A stretch of 11,555 nucleotides of DNA. It comes from Planctomycetota bacterium. Its GTDB lineage: Bacteria; Planctomycetota; UBA1135. The notes under the pieces are model-generated. The model had not been told where the DNA came from. It did no database searches and worked only from the letters and a program-made list of their open reading frames with translations. Shown here piece after piece: positions 1-8,982 of the stretch; positions within the stretch are counted from its first letter, which is position 1; every line of letters starts with the position of its first letter. Where the stretch lies: positions 1 through 11,555 of the forward strand of contig JACNJP010000248.1 of NCBI GenBank assembly GCA_014382465.1, written 5' to 3'. The position numbers were made by a program, and so were the translations under genes.

Positions 1-444
1 GTGGATCGGGTGCCCCACGCGCCCCACCTCCTTGGCGCTGGCCGTGCGCACGAAGCGCGCCGGCACCCCGGCCATCAAGGCCCGCGGCGGAACGACGGCG
101 TTCTCGCGCACCAGCGCCCCGGCCGCGATCACCGCGCCGTCGCCGATGCGGGCGCCGCCGAGCACCGTCGCCCCCATGCCGATGAGCACGCCGTCGCCGA
201 CCTCGACGCCGTGCAGGATAGCGCCGTGGCCGATGGTGCAGCCGGCGCCGATGGTCTGGGGCGCGCCGGTGTCGCAGTGGATCACACAGCCGTCCTGGAC
301 GTTGGTGCGCGGGCCGATCCGGATCGGCGCGTCGTCGCCGCGGATGACGCAGCCGAACCAGACGCTGACGTCCTCGCCGAGCTCGACCTGGCCGGTCACG
401 ACCGCGCCGCGGGCGACGTAGGCGCCGGACGGCGACCGGCTCAT
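1..444 (-). CDS. Gamma-class carbonic anhydrase-like hexapeptide-repeat protein (partial, C-terminus beyond window)
   Basis: The protein starts MSRSPSGAYVARG and reads 148 codons to the window edge without a stop, so its C-terminus is missing. It is a left-handed beta-helix made of hexapeptide turns (IGDG, IGAG, VGDG patterns). The gamma-carbonic anhydrase active-site layout is complete: R35 and D37 (VIRGD), Q50 and D51 (NVQDG), and the three candidate metal-binding histidines H56 (VIH), H73 (IGHG) and H78 (LHG), with the typical five-residue H73-H78 spacing. Such proteins (YrdA/PaaY/CaiE-like) form trimers that bind zinc or iron between subunits; some hydrate CO2, others have no shown activity, so the enzymatic role is inferred. 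The ATG at 444 has no clear Shine-Dalgarno sequence and follows the upstream protease stop by 25 bases, which suggests operon readthrough. Family assignment is firm, substrate less so. Confidence 0.88.
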   Translation of the reverse strand, partial: MSRSPSGAYVARGAVVTGQVELGEDVSVWFGCVIRGDDAPIRIGPRTNVQDGCVIHCDTGAPQTIGAGCTIGHGAILHGVEVGDGVLIGMGATVLGGARIGDGAVIAAGALVRENAVVPPRALMAGVPARFVRTASAKEVGRVGHPIH

Positions 445-469
445 CAGTCCGCGGGCCGGCAGGGGGAAC

Positions 470-1276
470 TCAGGAGGCGGCATGGCTGGCTTGAGGCAGG
501 AGGACGGTGACCGCGGCGGCCAGGGCGTTGTGGCTGGCGTGGGCCAGGACCGCGTAGCGGAGCTTGCCGCTGCGCCAGTAGACCCAGCCGAACAGGCCGC
601 CGAGGTAGAGGGCCGGCAGCCACACCTGGGCGTCGTGCCCCAGGGCGAAGATCAGGGCCGCGAACACCAGCGCCCGGCGCGGCCCGAACTCGCGGCGGCC
701 GGCCAGGAAGCGCCACAGGTAGCCGCGGAACAGCGCCTCCTCCAGCAGCGGCAGGACCAGCACCGCCAGGGCCAGGACCAGGACCAGGGGGCCCGGCTCC
801 AGCTCCAGCCAGCCGGCGGCGACGCCCTGCACCGGCGCCGCGCCGGTGACGCCGTGGACCAGCCGGGCGTTGAACTGGCTCAGGGCCAGGAAACCAGGCA
901 TGGCGACGGCGTAGCAGGTGAGGACGTTGCGCACCTCCCGGACCTTGCGCCACTTCACCGGCTGGCGGCGCGGCGCCAAGCTGCCCTCGCGCAGGCCGAG
1001 GTAGATCCAGGCCACCAGGCCGGCAGCGAGCGCCAGCAGCAGCTGCTCCTGCAGTCCCGGCTCGGCGCCCCGGCCCTCTAGCCAGCCCATGCCGAAGGCC
1101 TGGCCGAAGAACAGCAGGATGCCGGCGATCGGCAGGTCCCAGCCCCGCAGGCGCCGCAGCGGCATCACCGGAGCCGGCGCGCCGGCGAAGCGGGCCAGGG
1201 CCACGGCGCTGGCGAAGGACAGGCCGGCGGCCAGCGCGGCCCAGGCCAGCAGCTGGAGGACGGCCGTCAGGCTCAT
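470..1276 (-). CDS. CPBP (CAAX/Abi) family intramembrane metalloprotease-like protein
   Basis: This is a 268-residue hydrophobic protein with several membrane segments (about 5-30, 48-66, 76-95, 163-178, 202-213, 219-234 and 243-261). The three CPBP family motifs are all present and in order: EExxxR at E179/E180/R184 (PLLEEALFRGYLW), FxxxH at F210/H214 (FALGHD) and HxxxN at H246/N250 (HASHN). These are the catalytic glutamates and histidines of Rce1-type type II CAAX endopeptidases. In bacteria, members cleave membrane-embedded peptides, mature bacteriocins or give bacteriocin immunity; the substrate here cannot be read from the sequence. The start overlaps the thiG stop as ATGA (1273-1276), so translation is probably coupled to thiG. 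There is no obvious functional link with thiamine synthesis. Catalytic residues are intact, so it is probably active. Confidence 0.88.
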   Translation of the reverse strand: MSLTAVLQLLAWAALAAGLSFASAVALARFAGAPAPVMPLRRLRGWDLPIAGILLFFGQAFGMGWLEGRGAEPGLQEQLLLALAAGLVAWIYLGLREGSLAPRRQPVKWRKVREVRNVLTCYAVAMPGFLALSQFNARLVHGVTGAAPVQGVAAGWLELEPGPLVLVLALAVLVLPLLEEALFRGYLWRFLAGRREFGPRRALVFAALIFALGHDAQVWLPALYLGGLFGWVYWRSGKLRYAVLAHASHNALAAAVTVLLPQASHAAS

Positions 1277-2067
1277 ACCGGCAGGCCCAGGACGCCCTCA
1301 GCGGGGGAGCTCGCCGTCGCGTAGCGCTTCTTCGGGATCCGGCCGGCGAGGAAGGAGTCGCGGCCGGCCTCGCAGGCGGCCTTCATCGCCCGCGCCATGC
1401 GCAGCGGGTCCCGCGCTCCGGCGACGCCGGTGTTGAGCAGCACCCCGTCGGCGCCGAGCTCCATGGCCACGGCGACGTCGCTGGCGGCGCCGACGCCGGC
1501 GTCGACGATCACCGGCACCGACAGCTCCTCGATGATCAAGCTGATGTTCAGCGGGTTCAGGATCCCCTGGCCGCTCCCGATCGGCGAGCCCGCGGGCATC
1601 ACGGCGGTCGCGCCGGCGTCCTCCAGGTGCTTGGCCAGGCGGACGTCGTCGCTGGTGTAGACCATCACCGTGAAGCCGTCGGCGACCAGGATCTCGGTGG
1701 CCTTCAAGGTGGCGATGGGGTCCGGCAGCAGGGTCTTCTGGTCCCCCAGCACCTCGAGCTTCACCAGGTCGGTCTCGAGCATCTCGCGCGCCAGCCGCGC
1801 CGCCCGCACGGCGGTCTCGGCGTCGAAGCAGCCGGCGGTGTTGGGCAGCAGGGTGAAGCGGACGCGGTCGAGGTAGTCGAGGAAGCGCTGGCCGGGCGCC
1901 TCGTCGGCCGGGATCCGCCGCACCGCCACCGTCACGCACTCGGTCCCCGACAGCTCGAGCGCCTCGCGCATCTGCTGGTAGCTGGCGTACTTGCCGGTGC
2001 CGAGCAGCAGCCGCGATCGAAAGGTGTGCGGTCCGATCCGCAAGGGTTCTGCTTCTTGAATCAGCAT
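1273..2067 (-). CDS. thiG: Thiazole synthase ThiG
   Basis: This 264-residue protein matches ThiG along its full length. It condenses 1-deoxy-D-xylulose 5-phosphate, dehydroglycine and sulfur carried by ThiS thiocarboxylate into the thiazole phosphate moiety of thiamine, in the cytoplasm. Visible landmarks are the N-terminal RSRLLLGTGKY, the Schiff-base lysine K103 with E105 in DLVKLEVLGD, the VMPAGSPIGSGQG phosphate-binding stretch (157-168), D189 in VIVDAGVG, and the C-terminal ADGVLLNTGVAGA segment. These match the catalytic Lys/Glu/Asp arrangement known for Bacillus ThiG. It lies 23 bases after thiS, its direct partner, and its stop overlaps the next gene. The ATG start gives the usual ThiG N-terminus. 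The upstream bases (CCCTCCTC) do not form a Shine-Dalgarno site, so translation may depend on coupling to thiS. Confidence 0.97.
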   Translation of the reverse strand: MLIQEAEPLRIGPHTFRSRLLLGTGKYASYQQMREALELSGTECVTVAVRRIPADEAPGQRFLDYLDRVRFTLLPNTAGCFDAETAVRAARLAREMLETDLVKLEVLGDQKTLLPDPIATLKATEILVADGFTVMVYTSDDVRLAKHLEDAGATAVMPAGSPIGSGQGILNPLNISLIIEELSVPVIVDAGVGAASDVAVAMELGADGVLLNTGVAGARDPLRMARAMKAACEAGRDSFLAGRIPKKRYATASSPAEGVLGLPV

Positions 2068-2090
2068 GAGGAGGGTTCCCGGACCATAGA

Positions 2091-2279
2091 TTAGCCGCCG
2101 CCCACCAGGCGCACGATCTCGATCCGGTCGCCGGGCTGGAGCTCGAGCGACCCGTGCTCAGCTCTCCGGACCACCTCGAGGTTGCGCTCCACCGCCACCC
2201 CGGGGCCCACGATCCCGCGCTCCAGGAGCAGGCCGGCGACCGTCAGGCCGGGGCGCCAGGGGTGGCGCTCCCCGTTCAC
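2091..2279 (-). CDS. thiS: Sulfur carrier protein ThiS
   Basis: This is a 62-residue ubiquitin-fold protein, close to the usual 64-67 residues. It begins (V/M)NGERHPWRPGLTVAGLLLERG and ends with DRIEIVRLVGGG. The C-terminal Gly-Gly is adenylated by ThiF and turned into a thiocarboxylate that supplies sulfur to ThiG. The internal GVAVERNLEVVRR motif is typical of ThiS (VAVExNxxxVPR). I choose the GTG at 2279 because it follows GGAG with a six-base spacer (minus strand, about 2289-2286) and gives the expected length. The reading frame stays open upstream to 2549, but that part resembles no protein. It is the first gene of the minus-strand operon and is followed directly by its partner thiG. No ThiF or ThiH/ThiO is present in the window. 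Confidence 0.93.
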   Translation of the reverse strand: MNGERHPWRPGLTVAGLLLERGIVGPGVAVERNLEVVRRAEHGSLELQPGDRIEIVRLVGGG

Positions 2280-2401
2280 GCGCAGCTCCGCTGCGGGCGC
2301 CTGGGAAGGGCCGTTTTCCTGGCCGGTTCGCGGATTTCTGCTTTCGCCCATTTCCTGGTGACAAAGGAGCTTGCAATCTACCAGGGCGCCGCCGGAATGC
2401 C

Positions 2402-2429
2402 TTGCCCGGATCGCCAGGACGGTTATTCT
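2402..2429 (+). promoter_or_regulatory. Candidate sigma-70-type promoter for nusA
   Basis: TTGCCC (2402-2407), a 16-base spacer and TATTCT (2424-2429) match the -35 and -10 consensus at four of six positions each. This lies in one of the few AT-rich patches of the region. It would place the RNA start near 2436, giving a nusA leader of about 185 bases that includes all the hairpins. The call is by eye, and the score is low because matches of this quality arise by chance. Confidence 0.3.
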
Positions 2430-2431
2430 AT
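2425..2431 (-). promoter_or_regulatory. Candidate -10 element (ATAGAAT) for the thiS operon
   Basis: On the minus strand this reads ATAGAAT, containing TAGAAT, which matches TATAAT at five of six positions. It lies about 145 bases upstream of the thiS GTG. No good -35 is found 16-18 bases further upstream, so it is only a weak promoter call. The identical heptamer lies immediately upstream of cysS at 8958-8964, also on the minus strand. Confidence 0.25.
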
Positions 2432-2469
2432 GGGTCCTAGTTTGCGGTCTCGCGCCGTGAAGTAGTGTT

Positions 2470-2485
2470 GGACCGCTTCCGGTCC
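2470..2485 (+). promoter_or_regulatory. Leader hairpin 1 of nusA
   Basis: A perfect six-base-pair stem, GGACCG (2470-2475) with CGGTCC (2480-2485), closes a CTTC tetraloop. It is the first of the hairpins visible in the nusA leader. The bases just after it (CGGAG at 2488-2492, CTCCG at 2500-2504) can form a further small stem that competes with hairpin 2. The function is inferred only from its position. Confidence 0.5.
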
Positions 2486-2501
2486 TGCGGAGATCCGACC
2501 T

Positions 2502-2523
2502 CCGTGGCTCTCCGGAGCCATGG
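2502..2523 (+). promoter_or_regulatory. Leader hairpin 2 of nusA, with UCCG (UNCG-type) tetraloop
   Basis: Nine pairs, including one G-U, form between 2502-2510 and 2515-2523 around the loop TCCG (2511-2514). The loop is closed by a C-G pair, so the RNA has the C(UNCG)G form known to be exceptionally stable. It sits five bases before the terminator-like hairpin at 2528 and could stack with it. Its left arm (CCTCCG, 2499-2504) can pair instead with CGGAGG at 2567-2572, beyond the T-tract. Confidence 0.5.
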
Positions 2524-2527
2524 GCCG

Positions 2528-2560
2528 GGTGTGCAGGAGTCCTGCACACCTCCTTTTTTT
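2528..2560 (+). terminator. Intrinsic-terminator-like hairpin in the nusA leader (possible attenuator)
   Basis: GGTGTGCAGGA (2528-2538) and TCCTGCACACC (2540-2550) are a perfect 11-base inverted repeat around one central base. TCC and seven Ts (2554-2560) follow. In RNA this gives a strong hairpin and U-tract on the plus strand. No plus-strand gene lies upstream within the window, and the nusA ATG is only 62 bases downstream, so it most likely sits inside the nusA leader and controls read-through. NusA itself stimulates pausing and intrinsic termination, and nusA operons are autoregulated in Escherichia coli, so feedback attenuation is plausible but unproven. The three bases between stem and T-run may reduce its strength. 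Confidence 0.7.
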
Positions 2561-2622
2561 GGACTTCGGAGGCCCTCGCGGCCCCCTTCCTTCAACCAAT
2601 CCGTCACAGGGTACGAACAACG

Positions 2623-3690
2623 ATGCGCAAGGACGACGTGCTGCGGATGATCGACGCCATCCACCGGGAACGGGGAGTGGACCGGGACATCCTGTTCCTG
2701 GCCCTGGAAGAGGCGCTGAGCACCGCCACGCGCAAGCGCATGGACGTCGAGGAAGGCATCGAGGTTCGGATCGACCGCCGCAGCGGCGAGATCTCCCTGG
2801 TGGCCGTGGACGGCTCGGTGCAGGTGCCCGATTCGGTCGACCTGGGCCGGATCGCCGCCCAGACCACCAAGCAGGTCTTCATGCAGAAGATCCGCGAGGC
2901 TGAGCGCGACAAGACCCACGCCCAATTCGCCAGCAAGGTCGGCACGATCGTCTCCGGCCAGGTCCACAAGCTGGAGGGCCCCAACGGCATCATCCAGCTC
3001 ACCGGCCGCATCGAGGCGCTCCTGCCCCGCTCGGAGCGGGTCCAGTCCGAGCGCCTGCACGTCGGCGACCGCCTGCGGGTCCTGATCAAGGAGGTCCGCA
3101 AGGAGGGCTCGCGGGTGGTGATCATCCTCTCGCGCAAGGACGATGAATTCGTCAAGAAGCTGTTCGAGGTCGAGATCCCCGAGATCGCCGAGGGCCTGAT
3201 CCGGGTCATGCGGGTCGCCCGCGACCCCGGCTACCGCTCCAAGGTGGCGGTCTACTCGATGGACGAGCGCGTCGACTGCATCGGCGCCTGCCTGGGCGTG
3301 CGCGGCACCCGCATCAGGAACGTCACCGACGAGCTCGGCCAGGAGAAGATCGACATCATCGAGTGGAGCGATTCGCTCGAGGAGCTGGTCCAGAACGCGC
3401 TCAAGCCGGCCAAGGACATCCCGATCGAGCACATCTTCCCCGACGAGGAGAACCAGTCGGTGTTCGTGCTGGTGAGCGAGGACCAGAAGCCGCTGGCCAT
3501 CGGCATGGGCGGCAGGAACGTCCGGCTGGCGGCGCGCATCGTCGGCTGGTCGATCGAGATCAAGACCCCCGCGGAATACGAAGCGGAATTGCTGGCGGCC
3601 GAGGAGCAGCCCTCCGGAGCGGCATTCGAAACGACGCCTGGATTCGGGCCCGATGAGGCCCTGCCGGCGAACAACGAGGAGGAGGTGTAG
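2623..3690 (+). CDS. nusA: Transcription termination/antitermination factor NusA
   Basis: This 355-residue protein has the standard NusA order: an RNA-polymerase-binding N-terminal domain (about 1-100, with AxxAxRK-like ALSTATRKRM at 31-40), an S1 RNA-binding domain (about 105-170), KH1 (about 185-255, with DCIGACLGVRGTRIRNV and the GVRG loop at 225-228) and KH2 (about 265-315, with IGMGGRNVRLAARIVGWSIEI). A short acidic tail (about 325-355) ends EEEV. It lacks the C-terminal acidic repeats of enterobacterial NusA, which is common outside Proteobacteria. NusA binds elongating RNA polymerase and modulates pausing, intrinsic termination and antitermination. The ATG at 2623 gives the normal N-terminus but has only a weak upstream purine stretch (AGGG, 11 bases away). 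It heads the nusA-infB-rbfA-trmH operon. Confidence 0.97.
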   Translation: MRKDDVLRMIDAIHRERGVDRDILFLALEEALSTATRKRMDVEEGIEVRIDRRSGEISLVAVDGSVQVPDSVDLGRIAAQTTKQVFMQKIREAERDKTHAQFASKVGTIVSGQVHKLEGPNGIIQLTGRIEALLPRSERVQSERLHVGDRLRVLIKEVRKEGSRVVIILSRKDDEFVKKLFEVEIPEIAEGLIRVMRVARDPGYRSKVAVYSMDERVDCIGACLGVRGTRIRNVTDELGQEKIDIIEWSDSLEELVQNALKPAKDIPIEHIFPDEENQSVFVLVSEDQKPLAIGMGGRNVRLAARIVGWSIEIKTPAEYEAELLAAEEQPSGAAFETTPGFGPDEALPANNEEEV

Positions 3691-3693
3691 CGC

Positions 3694-3696
<3 letters not shown>
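3680..3696 (+). promoter_or_regulatory. Ribosome binding site and TTG start of infB
   Basis: AGGAGG (3680-3685), within the last codons of nusA, is followed after eight bases by TTG (3694-3696). This strong site fixes an unusual TTG start for infB, three bases after the nusA stop. The resulting N-terminus (MSDDKVKVFKLAKQYG) looks like an IF2N domain, which supports the choice. It implies translational coupling of nusA and infB. Confidence 0.85.
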
Positions 3697-6360
<2,664 letters not shown>

Positions 6361-6362
6361 GA

Positions 6363-6732
6363 ATGGCGAGCGAGCGCCGCCGCCGGCAGGTCGCCCGCCA
6401 GATCCAGGAGCGGATCGCGGAGCTCCTCCTTTACGAGATGAAGGACCCGCGGTCCAGCTTCGTGACCATCACCGGAGTCGAGCTCAACATCGACCTGACG
6501 GTGGCGCGGATCCGCTACACCGTGCTGGAGGCCTCGAGCCGCAGCAAGGTGGAGCACATGCTGGAGCACGCCCACGGCTTCCTGAGGACCGAGGTGGCGC
6601 GGGCGATCAAGCTCCGCAGCGCCCCCCAGGTGATCTTCGAGTACGACCAGAGCATCGAGCTCGCGGCGCGCATCGACTCCATCCTCGACCGGGTCATCCC
6701 CCCCGGGGAGCGGGCCGAGGTCGGTCCCGAGG

Positions 6733-6743
<11 letters not shown>
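6363..6743 (+). CDS. rbfA: 30S ribosome-binding factor RbfA
   Basis: This is a 126-residue protein of the single KH-type RbfA fold. The N-terminal RRRQVARQIQERIAELLLYEMKDPR, the middle segment VTITGVELNIDLTVARIRYTVL and the C-terminal IIFEYDQSIELAARID-like stretch (here VIFEYDQSIELAARIDSILD) are the family hallmarks. RbfA binds the immature 30S subunit near 16S rRNA helix 1 and helps its maturation and cold adaptation. Its position directly after infB is the classic arrangement. The ATG is two bases after the infB stop, with AAGG about seven bases upstream. The end overlaps the next gene by 11 bases. Length is normal. Confidence 0.96.
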
Positions 6744-7476
<733 letters not shown>

Positions 7477-7497
<21 letters not shown>

Positions 7498-7520
7498 TAT
7501 TGGGGGTCGTACCTCCAATT
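7477..7520. repeat. GGGGTC-type imperfect direct repeat, possible dispersed element remnant
   Basis: GGGGTCAGACGTCGATT (7479-7495) and GGGGTCGTACCTCCAATT (7503-7520) are two imperfect direct copies that start 24 bases apart. The first provides the last codons and stop of the trmH-like gene. Their base composition is lower in GC than the flanks. The pattern GGGGTCAGACGTC resembles short dispersed repeats I recall from several bacterial genomes, sometimes near REP-associated tyrosine transposases. No transposase is present here, and the resemblance needs a search. Confidence 0.4.
7499..7519. terminator. Hairpin between convergent trmH-like gene and cysS, possible bidirectional terminator
   Basis: ATTGGGGGT (7499-7507) pairs with ACCTCCAAT (7511-7519) over nine pairs, one of them G-U in the plus-strand RNA, around a CGT loop. 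It lies in the 35-base gap between the two convergent stop codons, where a shared terminator is expected. Neither side has a T-tract, so termination strength is doubtful. Confidence 0.4.
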
Positions 7521-7532
7521 ACGGCCGGGAGG

Positions 7533-8948
7533 TCATGCGCGGTGCCAGTGGAGGCCGTCGGCGCGGTCCTCGAGCACGATGCCGGCCGCCTGCAGCTCCT
7601 CGCGGATGGCGTCGGCGCGGGCGAAGTCCTTGCCGCTCCTGGCCTCGGCCCGGGCGGCGATCAGCGCCTCGACCTGGGCGTCGTCGAGGGCGCCGGCGCC
7701 GGCCGCCGTCTCGAACACCCCGAGCTGGGCGTCCACCTCATCCAGCAGGAAGGCCAGCGCCGCGGCCGCCGCCGCCGCCGCCAGCCCCTCCTTGAGGAAG
7801 GCGTTGCGCAGCTCGAAGACCGCGGCGAGGGCGGCCGAGGTGTTCAGGTCGTCCGCCAGCGCCGCCGCGAAATCGCCCCGCGCGCGCTCCACCACCTCGT
7901 CGTCGGCGGCGGCCGCCCCGCGCGCCTCCGCCTCGAGCCGTCCGCGCAGGTCCACCAGCGACTGGCGCGCCTCCGCCGAGCCCTTGAGGGCCTCCCAGGT
8001 GAAATTCACCGAGCCGCGGTAGTGCGCCCGCAGCACCAGGAAGCGGAAGTCCAGCGCCGAGAACCCACGCGCCGCCAAGTCGTCCAGCGACCAGACGTTG
8101 CCGAGCGACTTCGACATCTTGCCGCCGTCGACCTTGAGGAACCTGGTGTGCATCCACAGCTTGACGAAGGGCCGGCCGGTGGCGCACTCGCTCTGGGCGA
8201 TCTCGCACTCGTGGTGCGGGAAGACGTTGTCCTCGCCGCCGGTGTGGACGTCGAAGCTCTCGCCCAGGTACTTCATCGACATGGCCGAGCACTCGATGTG
8301 CCAGCCGGGGAAGCCGTGCGGGCCGAACTCGGTGTCCCACTTCATCAGGTGGTCGGGGTCCGACTTCCAGAGCGCGAAGTCGGCCGGGTGACGCTTCTCC
8401 AGGTTGACCTCGAGGCGGGCGCCGGCCTCAAGCTCCTCGACCTTGTTGCCGCTGAGCTCGCCGTAGGGCGGGAAGGAGTGGACGTCGAAGTAGACGTTGT
8501 CCCCGACCCGGTAGGCGTTCCCCTTCTCGATCAGGCTCCGCACCATCTCCACCATCTCGGGGATGTGCTCCGTGGCCCGCGGATAGTGGTGCGCCGGCAG
8601 GACCTGAAGGGCCTCCAGGTCGCCGAAGAACTGGGCGCACACCCTGTCGACCAGCTCCCACGGGTCGAGCCGCTCCTTCTCTGCCTGCTTTTGGAGCTTG
8701 TCCTCGCCCTCGTCGGCGTCCGCCACCAGGTGGCCGACGTCGGTGATGTTCATCACTTGCGTGACCTCGTAACCATTCGCCTCCAGCACCCGGCGCAGCA
8801 GGTCGGCGAACAAGAAGGCCCGATAATTCCCGATGTGCGGCCGCTGGTAGACCGTCGGGCCGCAGTGGTACATCCGCGCCTGGCCCGCCACTTCCGGCTG
8901 AAAGGGCTCGATCCGGCGCGTGAACGTGTTGTAGAAGCGCAGCTCCAC
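7533..8948 (-). CDS. cysS: Cysteinyl-tRNA synthetase
   Basis: This 471-residue class I synthetase charges tRNA-Cys with cysteine. The HIGH-type motif is PHIGN (37-41) and the KMSKS loop is intact (277-281, KMSKSLGN). Zinc ligands that select cysteine are present: C29 (MYHCGPTVY), C220 (WHIECSAMS), H245 and E249 (FPHHECE). The C-terminal half has the DALR-type helical domain, including an Ala-rich run of eight alanines, and the usual end AxxIRxELxxxGIxLEDxxxGxxW. The length is normal. I use the GTG at 8948 because it gives the standard N-terminus (ELRFYNTFTRR). GGAGG lies 16 bases upstream, too far for normal use. A -10-like TAGAAT lies only about nine bases before the GTG, so the message may be nearly leaderless. 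The gene is convergent with the trmH-like gene and divergent from the kinase. Confidence 0.97.
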   Translation of the reverse strand: MELRFYNTFTRRIEPFQPEVAGQARMYHCGPTVYQRPHIGNYRAFLFADLLRRVLEANGYEVTQVMNITDVGHLVADADEGEDKLQKQAEKERLDPWELVDRVCAQFFGDLEALQVLPAHHYPRATEHIPEMVEMVRSLIEKGNAYRVGDNVYFDVHSFPPYGELSGNKVEELEAGARLEVNLEKRHPADFALWKSDPDHLMKWDTEFGPHGFPGWHIECSAMSMKYLGESFDVHTGGEDNVFPHHECEIAQSECATGRPFVKLWMHTRFLKVDGGKMSKSLGNVWSLDDLAARGFSALDFRFLVLRAHYRGSVNFTWEALKGSAEARQSLVDLRGRLEAEARGAAAADDEVVERARGDFAAALADDLNTSAALAAVFELRNAFLKEGLAAAAAAAALAFLLDEVDAQLGVFETAAGAGALDDAQVEALIAARAEARSGKDFARADAIREELQAAGIVLEDRADGLHWHRA

Positions 8949-8982
8949 GGGGCGCAGATTCTATCCTCCCGCTGACCCCGCG
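8949..8982. promoter_or_regulatory. 34-bp divergent control region between cysS and the kinase gene
   Basis: Both promoters must fit in or overlap this gap. On the minus strand, TAGAAT (8963-8958) is a five-of-six match to a -10 box, and its RNA start would fall within a few bases of the cysS GTG. On the plus strand, TATCCT (8962-8967) is a weaker four-of-six match, whose RNA would start about nine bases before the kinase ATG. No Shine-Dalgarno sequence is properly placed for either gene. Any -35 elements would lie inside the opposite coding region. The call is by eye. Confidence 0.35.

Larger units (their letters stand above)
2280..2622. other. Divergent intergenic region between thiS and nusA (343 bp)
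   Basis: No credible gene is seen here. The region is less GC-rich than its neighbours in places (for example 2355-2380 and 2421-2443). It must contain the promoters of both the thiS operon (minus) and the nusA operon (plus). The nusA side carries a chain of hairpins ending in a T-tract, listed separately. I looked on the thiS side for the conserved TPP riboswitch elements (CUGAGA and the CCUGAUCUGG-type loop) and found neither. The rimP gene that commonly precedes nusA is absent. Confidence 0.75.

Noticed and set aside
1..510. Plus-strand open reading frame at the left edge
   Set aside because: It lies opposite the gamma-carbonic anhydrase-like gene, whose active-site residues are intact. 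The plus frame is an Ala/Asp/Arg-rich shadow.
2091..2549. Upstream extension of thiS to a GTG at 2549
   Set aside because: The added residues resemble no protein and would run antisense through the nusA leader hairpins. The GTG at 2279 has a well-spaced GGAG and gives the usual ThiS length.
2280..2622. TPP riboswitch upstream of thiS
   Set aside because: Thiamine genes often carry one, so I read the minus strand for its conserved elements and did not find them.
8949..8970. CTG start for cysS seven bases after GGAGG
   Set aside because: The spacing is good, but it adds only a few residues (through an in-frame CTG at about 8957) to an N-terminus that already matches the family from the GTG. 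CTG starts are rare.
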